From Cellulosimicrobium cellulans (GTDB lineage Bacteria > Actinomycetota > Actinomycetes > Actinomycetales > Cellulomonadaceae), in the NCBI RefSeq assembly GCF_016921195.1, contig NZ_JAFGYF010000004.1, positions 248,001 through 312,000 of the forward strand: DNA of 64,000 nucleotides, written 5' to 3'. Shown here one piece after another: positions 1-7,357 of the stretch (positions are counted from its first letter, which is position 1; each line of letters begins with the position of its first letter). The notes under the pieces are model-generated. The model saw nothing but the letters and a program-made list of their open reading frames with translations, did not search any database and was not told where the DNA came from. Made by a program: the position numbers and the translations under genes.

Positions 1-1191
1 CAGCACGAGCACGACGCGGTCGAACCGCCCGGGCCGCAGGAGCGCGGTGTCGACGTCCCACGGGTGGTTCGTCGCCCCGAGGACGAACAGCCCGTCGTTG
101 TCGGAGCCGATGCCGTCCATCTCCTGGAGGAGCTGGTTGACGACGGTCCGCATGCCGGACGAGCCGGAGTACTGCGCGCGCTTGCCGCCGATCGCGTCGA
201 CCTCGTCGAGGAACAGCACGGCGGGTGCGAGCCGGCGCGCCTTCTGGAACAGCGCGTGCAGGTTCTGCTCGCTCTCCCCGATGTACTTGTCGAGGATGTC
301 CGCGAGCGTCACCGTGAGGAACCGCGCGCCGAGCTCGCCCGCCACGGCACGCGCCATGTACGTCTTGCCGGTCCCGGGCGGGCCGTAGAGCAGGAGCCCC
401 CCGCGCAACGACTTGCCGAACGCCTTCGCGATCGCCTGGTGGCGCATCGGCTCGAGGAACGCCTCGCGGATGCGCTGCTTCACCGGCTCCAGGCCCCCGA
501 CGTCCGCGAGCGTCACCGTCTCGCGCGAGACCTCGAGCAGCCCGGACCCGTCGTCGGGGACGTCGTCGCGCGCGGGCACGAGGAACGGCTGCCCGCCCGG
601 GGAGGACGCCGCGCCGGCGTCGTCCCGGCCGGGCGCCACGCCCGGTCCGGGCGGCGGGGCGACGGGCGGCTCGGCGGCCCGGTCGACCGGCGGCGCGTCG
701 ACGAACGGCGGCGGGACCCGCACGCCCACCTCGTGCTCCAGCCGGTCCCAGTCGATGCCCGACGGCGCCGCGGTGCCGGGCGCGGGAGGGACCGCGGGAG
801 CCCCGGCCCCGGGCGGCGCGCCGGGGTTCGTGGTGCCGGGCGGCGGCGTGGCCGGTGCGCGCGGGATCGTCGCGTCCGACGGCACGCCCGTGATGAGACC
901 GTCGTCGAGGCCCCCCGGCGCGGAGGTCGGCACGTGCAGGCCCGCGCCCGAGTGCGCGGCGTCCGGGTCGATCGCCGGCCGGGCTCCCGTCGCCGCCGCG
1001 GCGGCCGACTCCTGGACGAGGCGGAGCGCCTCGCCGTCCGCCGGGTCGATCCGCAGCGCGGCGCTCGCCTGCTCGAGCGCCTCGACCGGGTGTCCGGCGG
1101 CGAGCAGGAGGCTCGCGTAGTGCACGCGCAACGGTGCGCTCGACGGCGCTGCCGCGACGGCGGCGGCGAGCGCGGCCAGGGCGTCGGACAT
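1..1191 (-). CDS. AAA+ ATPase with N-terminal TPR-like segment (C-terminus outside window)
   Basis: The reading frame enters from the left edge and its ATG lies at 1191, giving 397 visible residues. Residues 1-60 look like a TPR-type helical repeat ([20 protein letters not shown], then [20 protein letters not shown]). Residues 60-230 are a Pro/Ala/Gly-rich linker. From about 235 an AAA+ module begins with [16 protein letters not shown], followed by Walker A GPPGTGKT near 270, Walker B LFLDEVD near 329 and the sensor-1 segment [12 protein letters not shown]. The frame ends at the arginine-finger region [10 protein letters not shown]. This is the layout of Cdc48/FtsH-like AAA ATPases found as stand-alone proteins in actinobacteria. 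Substrate and partners are unknown. The family call is firm; the role is not. Confidence 0.88.
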   Translation of the reverse strand, partial: MSDALAALAAAVAAAPSSAPLRVHYASLLLAAGHPVEALEQASAALRIDPADGEALRLVQESAAAAATGARPAIDPDAAHSGAGLHVPTSAPGGLDDGLITGVPSDATIPRAPATPPPGTTNPGAPPGAGAPAVPPAPGTAAPSGIDWDRLEHEVGVRVPPPFVDAPPVDRAAEPPVAPPPGPGVAPGRDDAGAASSPGGQPFLVPARDDVPDDGSGLLEVSRETVTLADVGGLEPVKQRIREAFLEPMRHQAIAKAFGKSLRGGLLLYGPPGTGKTYMARAVAGELGARFLTVTLADILDKYIGESEQNLHALFQKARRLAPAVLFLDEVDAIGGKRAQYSGSSGMRTVVNQLLQEMDGIGSDNDGLFVLGATNHPWDVDTALLRPGRFDRVVLVL

Positions 1192-1307
1192 GGCTGCTCC
1201 TCGGGGAGACGATGGTCGGGACGACGGCGTCGTCGCGCCGGGTGCGCCCGGCCGGGACCCAGTGTGCCCTGGACGGCTGACGCCCGGCCATCGGCAGAAC
1301 TCCCCGC

Positions 1308-1321
1308 GGCAACTAGTTGCC
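1308..1321. promoter_or_regulatory. Perfect 14-bp palindrome, candidate operator
   Basis: GGCAACTAGTTGCC is a perfect palindrome 22-31 bases before the likely start of the membrane protein/winged-helix regulator pair. It is less GC-rich than its surroundings. A palindrome just before a regulator-containing operon suggests autoregulation by that regulator. This is inference from position and symmetry only. Confidence 0.45.
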
Positions 1322-1343
1322 AGATTGGAAAGTGGATGCTTGG

Positions 1344-1814
1344 ATGGCATCCATGAGCACCGACGACACGACCTCCCGCACCGCGCCCAGCCCCGCCGAG
1401 GCTTCCTCAGCGCTGGCGGACGCGTCGCGGCTCGCCGCCTCCACCCGCGCCAGGGGCTGGCGATGGGTCCGCCTCTACCTCACGGGCTGGGCTGCGGCGA
1501 GCGTCGGCCTCGTGCTCGCGCTCGGCCTCGGTGGCCGGGTCGGCTTCGTGGTCGGCATGAGCGCCTGGGCGCTGCTCGTGACCGCGGGCGTCACCTGGGC
1601 CGCGCGCCAGGGCGCCATGGTCGCCGGCGCGCGCCCGCGACTGGCCCTTGGTGCCGGTGCCTGGGCCGTCGTCTACGGCGCGACCCTCTTCGTCGGTCTC
1701 GACCGGTTCGCCGGCGACGTCGCGTTCTGGGTCCCCGCGGCGCTCGCCAGCGCCGTCCCGCTGCTCCTCGCGGCGTGGATCCCCGCGCCACGAGAGACGG
1801 CGGTGACGGCGTGA
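1344..1814 (+). CDS. Small integral membrane protein, regulator-linked
   Basis: A protein of about 156 residues with a short polar N-terminus and four hydrophobic segments: [51 protein letters not shown] and [16 protein letters not shown]. The start could be ATG 1344 or ATG 1353; GGAAAGTGG at 1327-1335 is a plausible ribosome site for either. Its TGA overlaps the GTG of the next gene, a winged-helix regulator, so the two are probably translated together. Membrane proteins of this kind beside such regulators are common in actinobacteria, but the function is unknown. Confidence 0.75.
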   Translation: MASMSTDDTTSRTAPSPAEASSALADASRLAASTRARGWRWVRLYLTGWAAASVGLVLALGLGGRVGFVVGMSAWALLVTAGVTWAARQGAMVAGARPRLALGAGAWAVVYGATLFVGLDRFAGDVAFWVPAALASAVPLLLAAWIPAPRETAVTA

Positions 1815-2176
1815 CGACCGAGCCCGCCGGGTCGTCGACGGGCGACGCCACCGAGCACCACCCACGCCACACGCTCGACGAGGTGATCCACTCCCCCGTG
1901 CGCCTCTCGGTGGTCGCGGCGCTGTCCGGCGTCGAGAAGGCCGACTTCAAGACGCTGCGCGACACCATCGAGCTCTCCGACCCGACGCTGTCCAAGCAGC
2001 TCACGGTGCTGGAGGCCGCGGGGTACGTGGAGATCTCCAAGGAGCGCTCGGGTCGCCGGGCGCGCACGTGGGTCCGCCTGACGAGCGCCGGCCGCGCAGC
2101 GCTGGGCGCGCACCTCGACGCGCTGCGCGCGATCGCGGACCTCCGCCTGCCTCCCACGCCGCCTCCGGGAGCGTGA
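1811..2176 (+). CDS. Winged-helix transcriptional regulator (ArsR/MarR-like)
   Basis: 121 residues starting at GTG 1811, which overlaps the stop of the preceding membrane-protein gene. The core reads HSPVRLSVVAALSGVEKADFK, then TIELSDPTLSKQLTVLEAAGYV (recognition helix) and a wing around EISKERSGRRARTWVRLT. This matches the small winged-helix family in which a helix-turn-helix is followed by SGRRARTWV. No metal-binding cysteines are present, so a metal-sensing ArsR role is unlikely. It probably represses its own operon, perhaps through the palindrome at 1308-1321 (inference). Confidence 0.85.
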   Translation: MTTEPAGSSTGDATEHHPRHTLDEVIHSPVRLSVVAALSGVEKADFKTLRDTIELSDPTLSKQLTVLEAAGYVEISKERSGRRARTWVRLTSAGRAALGAHLDALRAIADLRLPPTPPPGA

Positions 2177-2264
2177 GCGTGCACAGGCCCGGACACCGCG
2201 GTCCCCGTCCACAGCGGGCGCCGGAGCGTGTCGCCGTGTCGGCGGGAGCGGGCAGAGTGGACGC

Positions 2265-2891
2265 ATGACGACCGACACGACCGCGACGACGCCCCTCGCG
2301 GTGCCCGACGACGCGCCCGCCGCCCCGCAGCCCGGCGCCCGCTGCTTCGGTGACGGCGACCCGCTCTACGAGGAGTACCACGACACCGAATGGGCCGTCC
2401 CGGTGCACGGGGACACGGCGCTGTTCGAACGTCTGGCGCTCGAGGGGTTCCAGTCGGGTCTGTCCTGGATCACCGTCCTGCGCAAGCGGCCCGCGTTCCG
2501 CGAGGTCTTCGCGGGGTTCGACCCGCAGGCCGTCGCCGCGTTCGACGAGCACGACGTCGAGCGACTGCTCGGCGACGCCCGCATCATCCGCAACCGGCAG
2601 AAGATCACCGCCACGATCGACAACGCGCGCGCCCTGCTGGCGCTCCAGGAGAGCGGGCGCACGCTGGACGCGCTGATCTGGTCGTTCGCCCCGCCGGCCC
2701 GCCGCGAGCGCCCCGCGACGTGGGGCGACGTGCCCGGGTACACGCCCGAGTCGACCGCGCTCTCGAAGGCGCTCAAGAAGCACGGGTTCCGGTTCGTCGG
2801 GCCGACGACGGCCTATGCCGCGATGCAGGCGTGCGGGCTCGTCGACGACCACCTCGCGACGTGCCCCGTCGTCCTGGGGAGCACCGCCTGA
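2265..2891 (+). CDS. tag: DNA-3-methyladenine glycosylase I
   Basis: 208 residues. Tag removes 3-methyladenine from alkylated DNA in base-excision repair. The sequence carries the family signatures DPLYEEYHDTEWAVP, LALEGFQSGLSWITVL, LLGDARIIRNRQKI, ALSKALKKHGFRFVGPT and MQACGLVDDH. The zinc-binding residues known for the family correspond to Cys27, His39, His196 and Cys200. Glu60 and Trp68 lie in the base-recognition motif. The N-terminus has about 20 extra residues compared with E. coli Tag. The gene appears to be monocistronic, 88 bases after the winged-helix regulator. Confidence 0.96.
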   Translation: MTTDTTATTPLAVPDDAPAAPQPGARCFGDGDPLYEEYHDTEWAVPVHGDTALFERLALEGFQSGLSWITVLRKRPAFREVFAGFDPQAVAAFDEHDVERLLGDARIIRNRQKITATIDNARALLALQESGRTLDALIWSFAPPARRERPATWGDVPGYTPESTALSKALKKHGFRFVGPTTAYAAMQACGLVDDHLATCPVVLGSTA

Positions 2892-2961
2892 CCCGCCGTC
2901 CCGAGCATTCGCTATAGCAAAAACCGCCCGCATCGTGGGACGAGGTGCGACGATGGGGTCC

Positions 2962-4404
2962 ATGAGCGCGTACGTGTCGGTCCTCGACCTCTTCTCCGTC
3001 GGCGTAGGGCCGTCGAGCTCGCACACCGTCGGCCCGATGCGGGCGGCGAAGGCGTTCGTCGCGACGCTGGAGGCCGACGGCGTGCTGGACTCGGTCACCG
3101 GCCTGCGGGTGGTGCTCTGCGGGTCGCTGGGGGCCACGGGCGTCGGTCACGGCACGCCGGACGCCGTCGTGGCCGGCCTCCTCGGCCTCGACCCCGAGAC
3201 GTGCGACCCCGCCCGGGTCCCCGGGTCGTGGGAGAAGCTGGGCGACGGCGCGCCCGTCGCGCTCCTGGGCCGGCACCGCATCACGATGACGAGCGAGGAC
3301 GTGCGGCTCGCGCCGCTGACCCGCATGCCCGGCCACCCCAACGGCATGGGCTTCACCGCGCTCGACGCCGACGGCGTGACGCTCGCCGAGGAGGCGTACT
3401 ACTCGGTCGGTGGCGGGTTCGTCCTCACGGCCGCCGAGCTCGAGTCCGCGGCGGCGAACGAGGCCGCACAGCTCGGCGCCGAGCTCGCGGGCGAGGCCAT
3501 CGACCCGCGCACCGAGCCCGCCGGCGTCCCGTTCCCCTTCGCCAACGCCGCCGAGCTCCTCGCCCTGTGCGAGCGCGAGCGCACCTCCATCGCGGCGGTC
3601 GCATGGGCGAACGAGTCCGCGCTGCGTCCCGCCGCCGAGGTCGAGGCGGGCGTCGACCGGATCTGGGACACCATGAGCGCGTGCGTCGACGCGGGGCTCG
3701 AGCGCGACGGGGTGCTGCCCGGGCGCCTCAAGGTCCGCCGTCGGGCGCGGGCCCAGCGCGAGCGCCTCGAGCTCGCGGACGAGCGCGGGGCCGACACGAC
3801 CATCGAGTGGCTCCAGGCCTTCGCCATGGCCGTCAACGAGGAGAACGCCGACGGGCGCCGCGTCGTCACAGCCCCGACGAACGGCGCCGCCGGCATCATC
3901 CCGGCGGTCGGTCGGCACTTCCTGCGCACCCACCCGGACGTCGCCGCGGACCCCGCGCGCCGGCGTCGGGCCATGCGCACCTACCTCCTCACGGCCGCCG
4001 CGATCGGCGCGCTCTACAAGCGCAACGCGTCCATCTCCGGCGCGGAGGCGGGCTGCCAGGGCGAGGTCGGCTCGGCGTGCTCGATGGCCGCGGGCGCGAT
4101 CTGCGCCGTGCTCGGCGGCACGCCCGCCCAGGTGGAGAACGCGGCCGAGATCGCGATGGAGCACAACCTCGGGCTCACGTGCGACCCCGTGGGCGGGCTC
4201 GTCCAGGTCCCGTGCATCGAGCGCAACGCCATCGCCGCCTGCACCGCCGTCTCCGCGGCGCGCCTCGCGCTCCAGGGCGACGGCTCGCACGTCGTCTCGC
4301 TCGACACCGTCATCGAGACGATGCGCCAGACCGGCGTCGACATGTCGACCAAGTACAAGGAGACCTCGACCGGCGGCCTCGCGGTCAACGTGGTCGAGTG
4401 CTGA
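2962..4404 (+). CDS. sdaA: L-serine ammonia-lyase (iron-sulfur type, fused alpha/beta)
   Basis: 480 residues from ATG 2962 (ATG 2953 is also possible). It deaminates L-serine to pyruvate using a 4Fe-4S cluster. The N-terminal half has the beta-chain hallmark SVLDLFSVGVGPSSSHTVGPM. The C-terminal half has the alpha-chain motifs VVTAPTNGAAGIIPAV, GAEAGCQGEVGSACSMAAG, MEHNLGLTCDPVGGLVQVPC and the terminal STKYKETSTGGLAVNV. Cysteines in the GCQGEVGSAC and LTCDPVGGLVQVPC motifs fit the cluster ligands. The two chains are fused in the single-polypeptide order usual in actinobacteria. A weak -10-like TATAGC lies at 2913-2918. Confidence 0.95.
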   Translation: MSAYVSVLDLFSVGVGPSSSHTVGPMRAAKAFVATLEADGVLDSVTGLRVVLCGSLGATGVGHGTPDAVVAGLLGLDPETCDPARVPGSWEKLGDGAPVALLGRHRITMTSEDVRLAPLTRMPGHPNGMGFTALDADGVTLAEEAYYSVGGGFVLTAAELESAAANEAAQLGAELAGEAIDPRTEPAGVPFPFANAAELLALCERERTSIAAVAWANESALRPAAEVEAGVDRIWDTMSACVDAGLERDGVLPGRLKVRRRARAQRERLELADERGADTTIEWLQAFAMAVNEENADGRRVVTAPTNGAAGIIPAVGRHFLRTHPDVAADPARRRRAMRTYLLTAAAIGALYKRNASISGAEAGCQGEVGSACSMAAGAICAVLGGTPAQVENAAEIAMEHNLGLTCDPVGGLVQVPCIERNAIAACTAVSAARLALQGDGSHVVSLDTVIETMRQTGVDMSTKYKETSTGGLAVNVVEC

Positions 4405-4405
4405 G

Positions 4406-4419
4406 CCGGAGGCCTCCGG
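4406..4419. terminator. Palindrome between convergent genes
   Basis: CCGGAGGCCTCCGG is a perfect palindrome filling the 15-base gap between the convergent serine dehydratase and acetyltransferase genes. It could form a short hairpin, but the loop would be minimal and no T-tract is present, so a terminator role is weakly supported. Confidence 0.3.
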
Positions 4420-4962
4420 TCACCACGTGCGGCGCACCGCCGCCTTGGTGCCGGTGACGAGGCTGCGCGGCGGGACGTCGTCGGTCACGACCGCGCCGGC
4501 GGCGACGACCGCGTCGCGACCGATGGTCACCCCGGGCAGGATCGTGGCCCCTGCGCCGATCCACACGTTCTCGTGGACGTCGATCGGGCCGCCGGTGAGC
4601 CAGACCTTGCGGTCGTCGGTGTCGACGGGGTGCCCGACGGTGATGAACGTGACCTTCGGCGCGACCATGACGCGCTCGGCCAGCCGGATGCCCGCGTAGT
4701 CGAGGAACGTGCAGTTCTGGTTGACGAACACGCGCTCCCCCAGGTCCAGGTTCAGGCCGTGGTCCGTGAAGAAGGGCGGGTAGATCGTCACGCGCGGACC
4801 CAGCGGGCGGCCCAGGATCTGCTCGAACAGCTGCGCCCGGCCCTCCTCGTCGTCGAACGGCAGGACGTTGAGCCGCGAGGTGAGCTCGGTGGCGCGCAAC
4901 ACCCTCTCGGACATGGCCCGGAACTCGGGACCGTGGATACGCATGAGCAGGTCGCTGGACAT
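4420..4962 (-). CDS. Sugar O-acetyltransferase, left-handed beta-helix (maltose acetyltransferase-like)
   Basis: 180 residues from ATG 4962, preceded by GATCGGGGG. The N-terminal helical cap (FRAMSERVLRATELTSRLN) is followed by a hexapeptide-repeat beta-helix: TIYPPFFTDHGLNLDLGERV, FVNQNCTFLDYAGIRLAERV, then WIGAGATILPGVTIGRDAVV and AAGAVVTDDVPP. The catalytic histidine is expected in FITVGHPVDTDDR. Such enzymes move acetyl groups from acetyl-CoA to sugars, but the natural acceptor is unclear. It is convergent with the serine dehydratase, and its upstream neighbour is transcribed divergently. Confidence 0.9.
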   Translation of the reverse strand: MSSDLLMRIHGPEFRAMSERVLRATELTSRLNVLPFDDEEGRAQLFEQILGRPLGPRVTIYPPFFTDHGLNLDLGERVFVNQNCTFLDYAGIRLAERVMVAPKVTFITVGHPVDTDDRKVWLTGGPIDVHENVWIGAGATILPGVTIGRDAVVAAGAVVTDDVPPRSLVTGTKAAVRRTW

Positions 4963-5042
4963 CCCCCGATCTTCCTCGCCGCCGGGCGCCGCGTCGTCCC
5001 GCAGCCCTGGCGCACCGTCGGGCACCGCGCCTACCGTGTGCC

Positions 5043-5642
5043 ATGAGCACCCTCACCCCCGGCTTCCACGGCCGACCGCGCCCGCAGGGCGTGGCGCTCC
5101 CGCCGGGCCAGTACGTCGAGACCGGGTTCCCGGTGCTCTCGGCGGGGCCCACACCGCGCGTCGACACCGCGACCTGGCGGCTCGACGTCACGACCGAGAC
5201 CGGCACGACCCACGCGTGGTCGTGGGCGGACCTCATGGCGCTCCCCCAGGACGAGCCGACCGTCGACATCCACTGCGTGACCCGCTGGTCCAAGTTCGGG
5301 ACGTCGTGGCGCGGCGTCTCGCTCGACACGCTCCTCGCCGACGTGGAGTCGACCGCGGACTTCGCGATGATCGGCTGCTACGGCGGCTACACGACGAACC
5401 TTCCGGTCGCGGAGCTGCTGGGCGGCAAGGCGTGGGTCGTCCACACGTTCGACGGCGCCCCGCTGCACCCCGTGCACGGCGGCCCGGCGCGGCTGCTCGT
5501 GCCGCACCTGTACTTCTGGAAGTCGGCCAAGTGGGTCAACAGCATCACGCTCATGCCCATGGACCGGCAGGGCTTCTGGGAGCGCCTGGGCTACCACGAC
5601 CTCGGCGACCCGTGGCGCGAGCAGAGGTACCAAGGTGATTGA
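5043..5642 (+). CDS. Sulfite oxidase-like molybdopterin oxidoreductase
   Basis: 199 residues forming a single oxidoreductase molybdopterin-binding domain. The motif VDIHCVTRWSKFGTSWRGVS places the predicted molybdenum-ligating cysteine at Cys78. Further family motifs are IGCYGGYTTNLPVAELLGG and GGPARLLVPHLYFWKSAKWV. No signal peptide or heme domain is visible, so it is probably cytoplasmic. The next gene, nine bases downstream, is a flavin/NAD reductase and probably its electron partner. The substrate is unknown; family members act on sulfite, sulfoxides or related compounds. Confidence 0.92.
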   Translation: MSTLTPGFHGRPRPQGVALPPGQYVETGFPVLSAGPTPRVDTATWRLDVTTETGTTHAWSWADLMALPQDEPTVDIHCVTRWSKFGTSWRGVSLDTLLADVESTADFAMIGCYGGYTTNLPVAELLGGKAWVVHTFDGAPLHPVHGGPARLLVPHLYFWKSAKWVNSITLMPMDRQGFWERLGYHDLGDPWREQRYQGD

Positions 5643-5651
5643 GGTCCCACG

Positions 5652-6455
5652 ATGACCGAGGCTCCCGTCCGCCTCGGTGCCCGGTACGCGACGCCGTCGC
5701 GCTGGCAGGTCGCGACTCTCGTCGACGCGTGGGAGGAGAGCCCGACCGCGCGGACGCTCGTCCTCGAGGTCCCCGCCTGGCCAGGGCACCTGGCCGGGCA
5801 GCACGTGGACCTGCGTCTCACCGCACCCGACGGCTACACCGCCGAGCGCAGCTACTCGATCGGCAGCGCGGCGACGCGCGCGAGCGTGCCCGACGACGGC
5901 TCCCCCGCGCGCGTCGAGGTCACCGTGCAGCGCGTCCCGGGAGGGGAGGTCTCGACGTACCTCACCGACGTCTTCGCGATCGGGGACGCGATCGAGCTGC
6001 GCGGGCCGATCGGCGGCTGGTTCGTCTGGTCCCCGGACCGCGACGCCGGGACGCCGGTCCTGCTCGCGGCCGGCGGGTCGGGGCTCGTGCCCCTCATGGC
6101 GATGCTGCGGACCCGCCGCGACGCGGGCGACCGGACGCCGTTCCGGCTCGTCTACTCCGTCCGCCGCCCCGAGGACCGGCTGTACGTCGACGACCTCGAC
6201 CGGCTCGCCTCCGCGCACGACGGTCTCGACGCCCAGGTCGTCTTCACGCGCTCGACGCCGCTCGGGTCGATGCGCGGCCCCGGTCGGCTCGAGCGTCGCG
6301 AGCTCGCAGCGTGGGGCTGGCCGGCCGAGATCGAGCCCGCGTGCTTCGTGTGCGGGCCGACGGGGTTCGTCGAGGCAGTCGCCCGCCAGCTCGTCGCGCT
6401 CGGCCACGACCCGGCGCGGGTCAAGACCGAGCGCTTCGGTCCGGCCGCGGACTGA
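5652..6455 (+). CDS. Ferredoxin/flavodoxin reductase-like FAD-NAD(P) oxidoreductase
   Basis: 267 residues. The N-terminal FAD-binding barrel contains AGQHVDLRL and the flavin motif RSYSIGSA. The NAD(P)-binding half contains LLAAGGSGLVPLMAML and the C-terminal CFVCGPTGFVEAV. No 2Fe-2S domain is fused, unlike many oxygenase reductases. It lies nine bases after the molybdopterin oxidoreductase and very likely passes electrons to or from it. Two-gene units of this type recur in actinobacteria. It is followed by a 900-bp gap rich in repeats. Confidence 0.9.
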   Translation: MTEAPVRLGARYATPSRWQVATLVDAWEESPTARTLVLEVPAWPGHLAGQHVDLRLTAPDGYTAERSYSIGSAATRASVPDDGSPARVEVTVQRVPGGEVSTYLTDVFAIGDAIELRGPIGGWFVWSPDRDAGTPVLLAAGGSGLVPLMAMLRTRRDAGDRTPFRLVYSVRRPEDRLYVDDLDRLASAHDGLDAQVVFTRSTPLGSMRGPGRLERRELAAWGWPAEIEPACFVCGPTGFVEAVARQLVALGHDPARVKTERFGPAAD

Positions 6456-6524
6456 GGGCGGACCGCGGGACCACGCCGACGGCGCCGTCCACCCCGCGCG
6501 GACCCGGGCGTCGCGCTCGCGAGT

Positions 6525-6734
6525 GAACAACCCGGGCGAGCCGAAACGGAACCCTGCTTGGCCGGAGGAGAACCGCAGTCGCACGAGCGAGAACACCGGT
6601 CCGCCGAGGTAGAACCGTGGTCGCGCGAGGTAGAACCGTGGTCACGCGAGGTAGAACCGTGGTCGCGCGAGGTAGAACCGTGGTCCGCCGAGGTAGAACC
6701 GTGGTCCGCCGAGGTAGAGCCATGGCCCGCGCGC
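6525..6734 (+). repeat. Ten-unit 21-bp tandem repeat array
   Basis: A GAAC core recurs at 6525, 6549, 6570, 6591, 6612, 6633, 6654, 6675 and 6696, and as GAGC at 6717. Every interval from 6549 onward is exactly 21 bases. Five units starting at 6609, 6630, 6651, 6672 and 6693 are nearly identical: GTAGAACCGTGGTC, then CGCGCGAG, ACGCGAG or CGCCGAG endings. The left units have decayed in sequence but keep phase. Read on the plus strand the unit encodes the heptad EVEPWSR. Units abut with no unique spacers, so this is not a CRISPR. Inverted copies lie at 7010-7083 and a third cluster at 61836-61884. Confidence 0.93.
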
Positions 6735-6878
6735 GCGAGGTGACCGGTGTGCGCGAGCGCATGTGGTTCACTGCCGAGCCGGAGAGCCAGCCGTAACCAG
6801 CCCGCGCCGACGGCGTCGGGTCGTCCACCGCGGGCGGTCGCCCGGGCGCGCGTCGGACCAGGGCGAGACGACGCCGGG

Positions 6879-6971
6879 CGGGGTGGGTGGTGGTGCCGCG
6901 TCGTGGCGGGCCTGGCGGGAGCCGCGAGGAACGAGCGGCGGATGGTAGACGCGGCACCACCACCCACCCCG
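6879..6971. repeat. 24-bp perfect inverted repeat with 45-base loop
   Basis: The left arm is 6879-6902 (GGGGTGGGTGGTGGTG, then CCGCGTC) and the right arm is 6948-6971 (GACGCGGCACCACC, then ACCCACCCC). They pair perfectly over 24 positions around a 45-base loop. The structure sits midway between the direct 21-bp array and its inverted counterpart, so the whole gap 6525-7083 is organised as nested dyads. No T-tract follows it. No gene is seen in the gap. Confidence 0.88.
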
Positions 6972-7009
6972 ACCACCCAACCCGACCGCACGCCGTCGAG
7001 CACAAGAAC

Positions 7010-7083
7010 CACAGTTCTACCTCGCGCGACCACGGTTCTACCTCGCGCGACCCGGGTTCTATCTCGCGGGACGGGGGTTCTAC
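7010..7083 (-). repeat. Inverted-orientation cluster of the 21-bp repeat
   Basis: GTTC cores at 7014, 7035, 7056 and 7077 are spaced exactly 21 bases. The unit at 7021-7041 is the exact reverse complement of the commonest unit in the array at 6609-6692; those at 7042 and 7063 have a few changes. A transcript through both clusters could pair over several units. Confidence 0.9.
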
Positions 7084-7121
7084 CTCGACGAACATGGCGC
7101 ATCGGGCGCTTGCGGGATCTC

Positions 7122-7150
7122 TTGACGGCCCCTTCAGCCGACAGTAGCGT
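7122..7150 (+). promoter_or_regulatory. Sigma-70-type promoter of the GH87 gene
   Basis: TTGACG (7122-7127), a 17-base spacer and TAGCGT (7145-7150) form a strong housekeeping-type promoter. It would give a leader of about 200 bases before ATG 7358. Confidence 0.65.
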
Positions 7151-7156
7151 TCTTGC

Positions 7157-7179
7157 GTGTTGATGCAAGAATTCAACAC
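7157..7179. promoter_or_regulatory. Candidate repressor operator at the GH87 start site
   Basis: GTGTTGA (7157-7163) and TCAACAC (7173-7179) form a 7-bp dyad with a 9-base spacer. It lies at the predicted transcription start of the promoter 7122-7150. It is unusually AT-rich for this genome, as expected for a regulator-binding site. The regulator is not identifiable here. Confidence 0.45.
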
Positions 7180-7357
7180 ACCGTTGTGCGGTGCGGCACA
7201 GCGGGTCCGCAATTCTCGAAGGTACTGACCCGAGCCACCCGGCCCCGGCCGGACGTGCGCCGCGGCCCGTCCTCCGACCCGGGCGCCCGCTCCGGTGCGG
7301 GGTCGCGCTCGGCGCGGCCTGACGCCCGTCGACGACGACGGGAGATCGAGGACATCG

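Noticed and set aside
64-1356. Long plus-strand reading frame opposite the AAA ATPase gene
   Set aside because: Its protein is Arg/Ala-rich with no family motifs, and the opposite strand encodes clear Walker motifs; it is a shadow frame of high-GC DNA.
6558-6743. 61-codon plus-strand frame encoding EVEPWSR heptads as a possible peptide gene
   Set aside because: No ribosome-binding site, and the units continue beyond it in decayed form; treated as DNA repeat. The MMPL copy shows the repeat is translated only where it falls inside a gene.
6525-7083. CRISPR array
   Set aside because: 21-base units directly abut with no unique spacers, and no cas genes are nearby.
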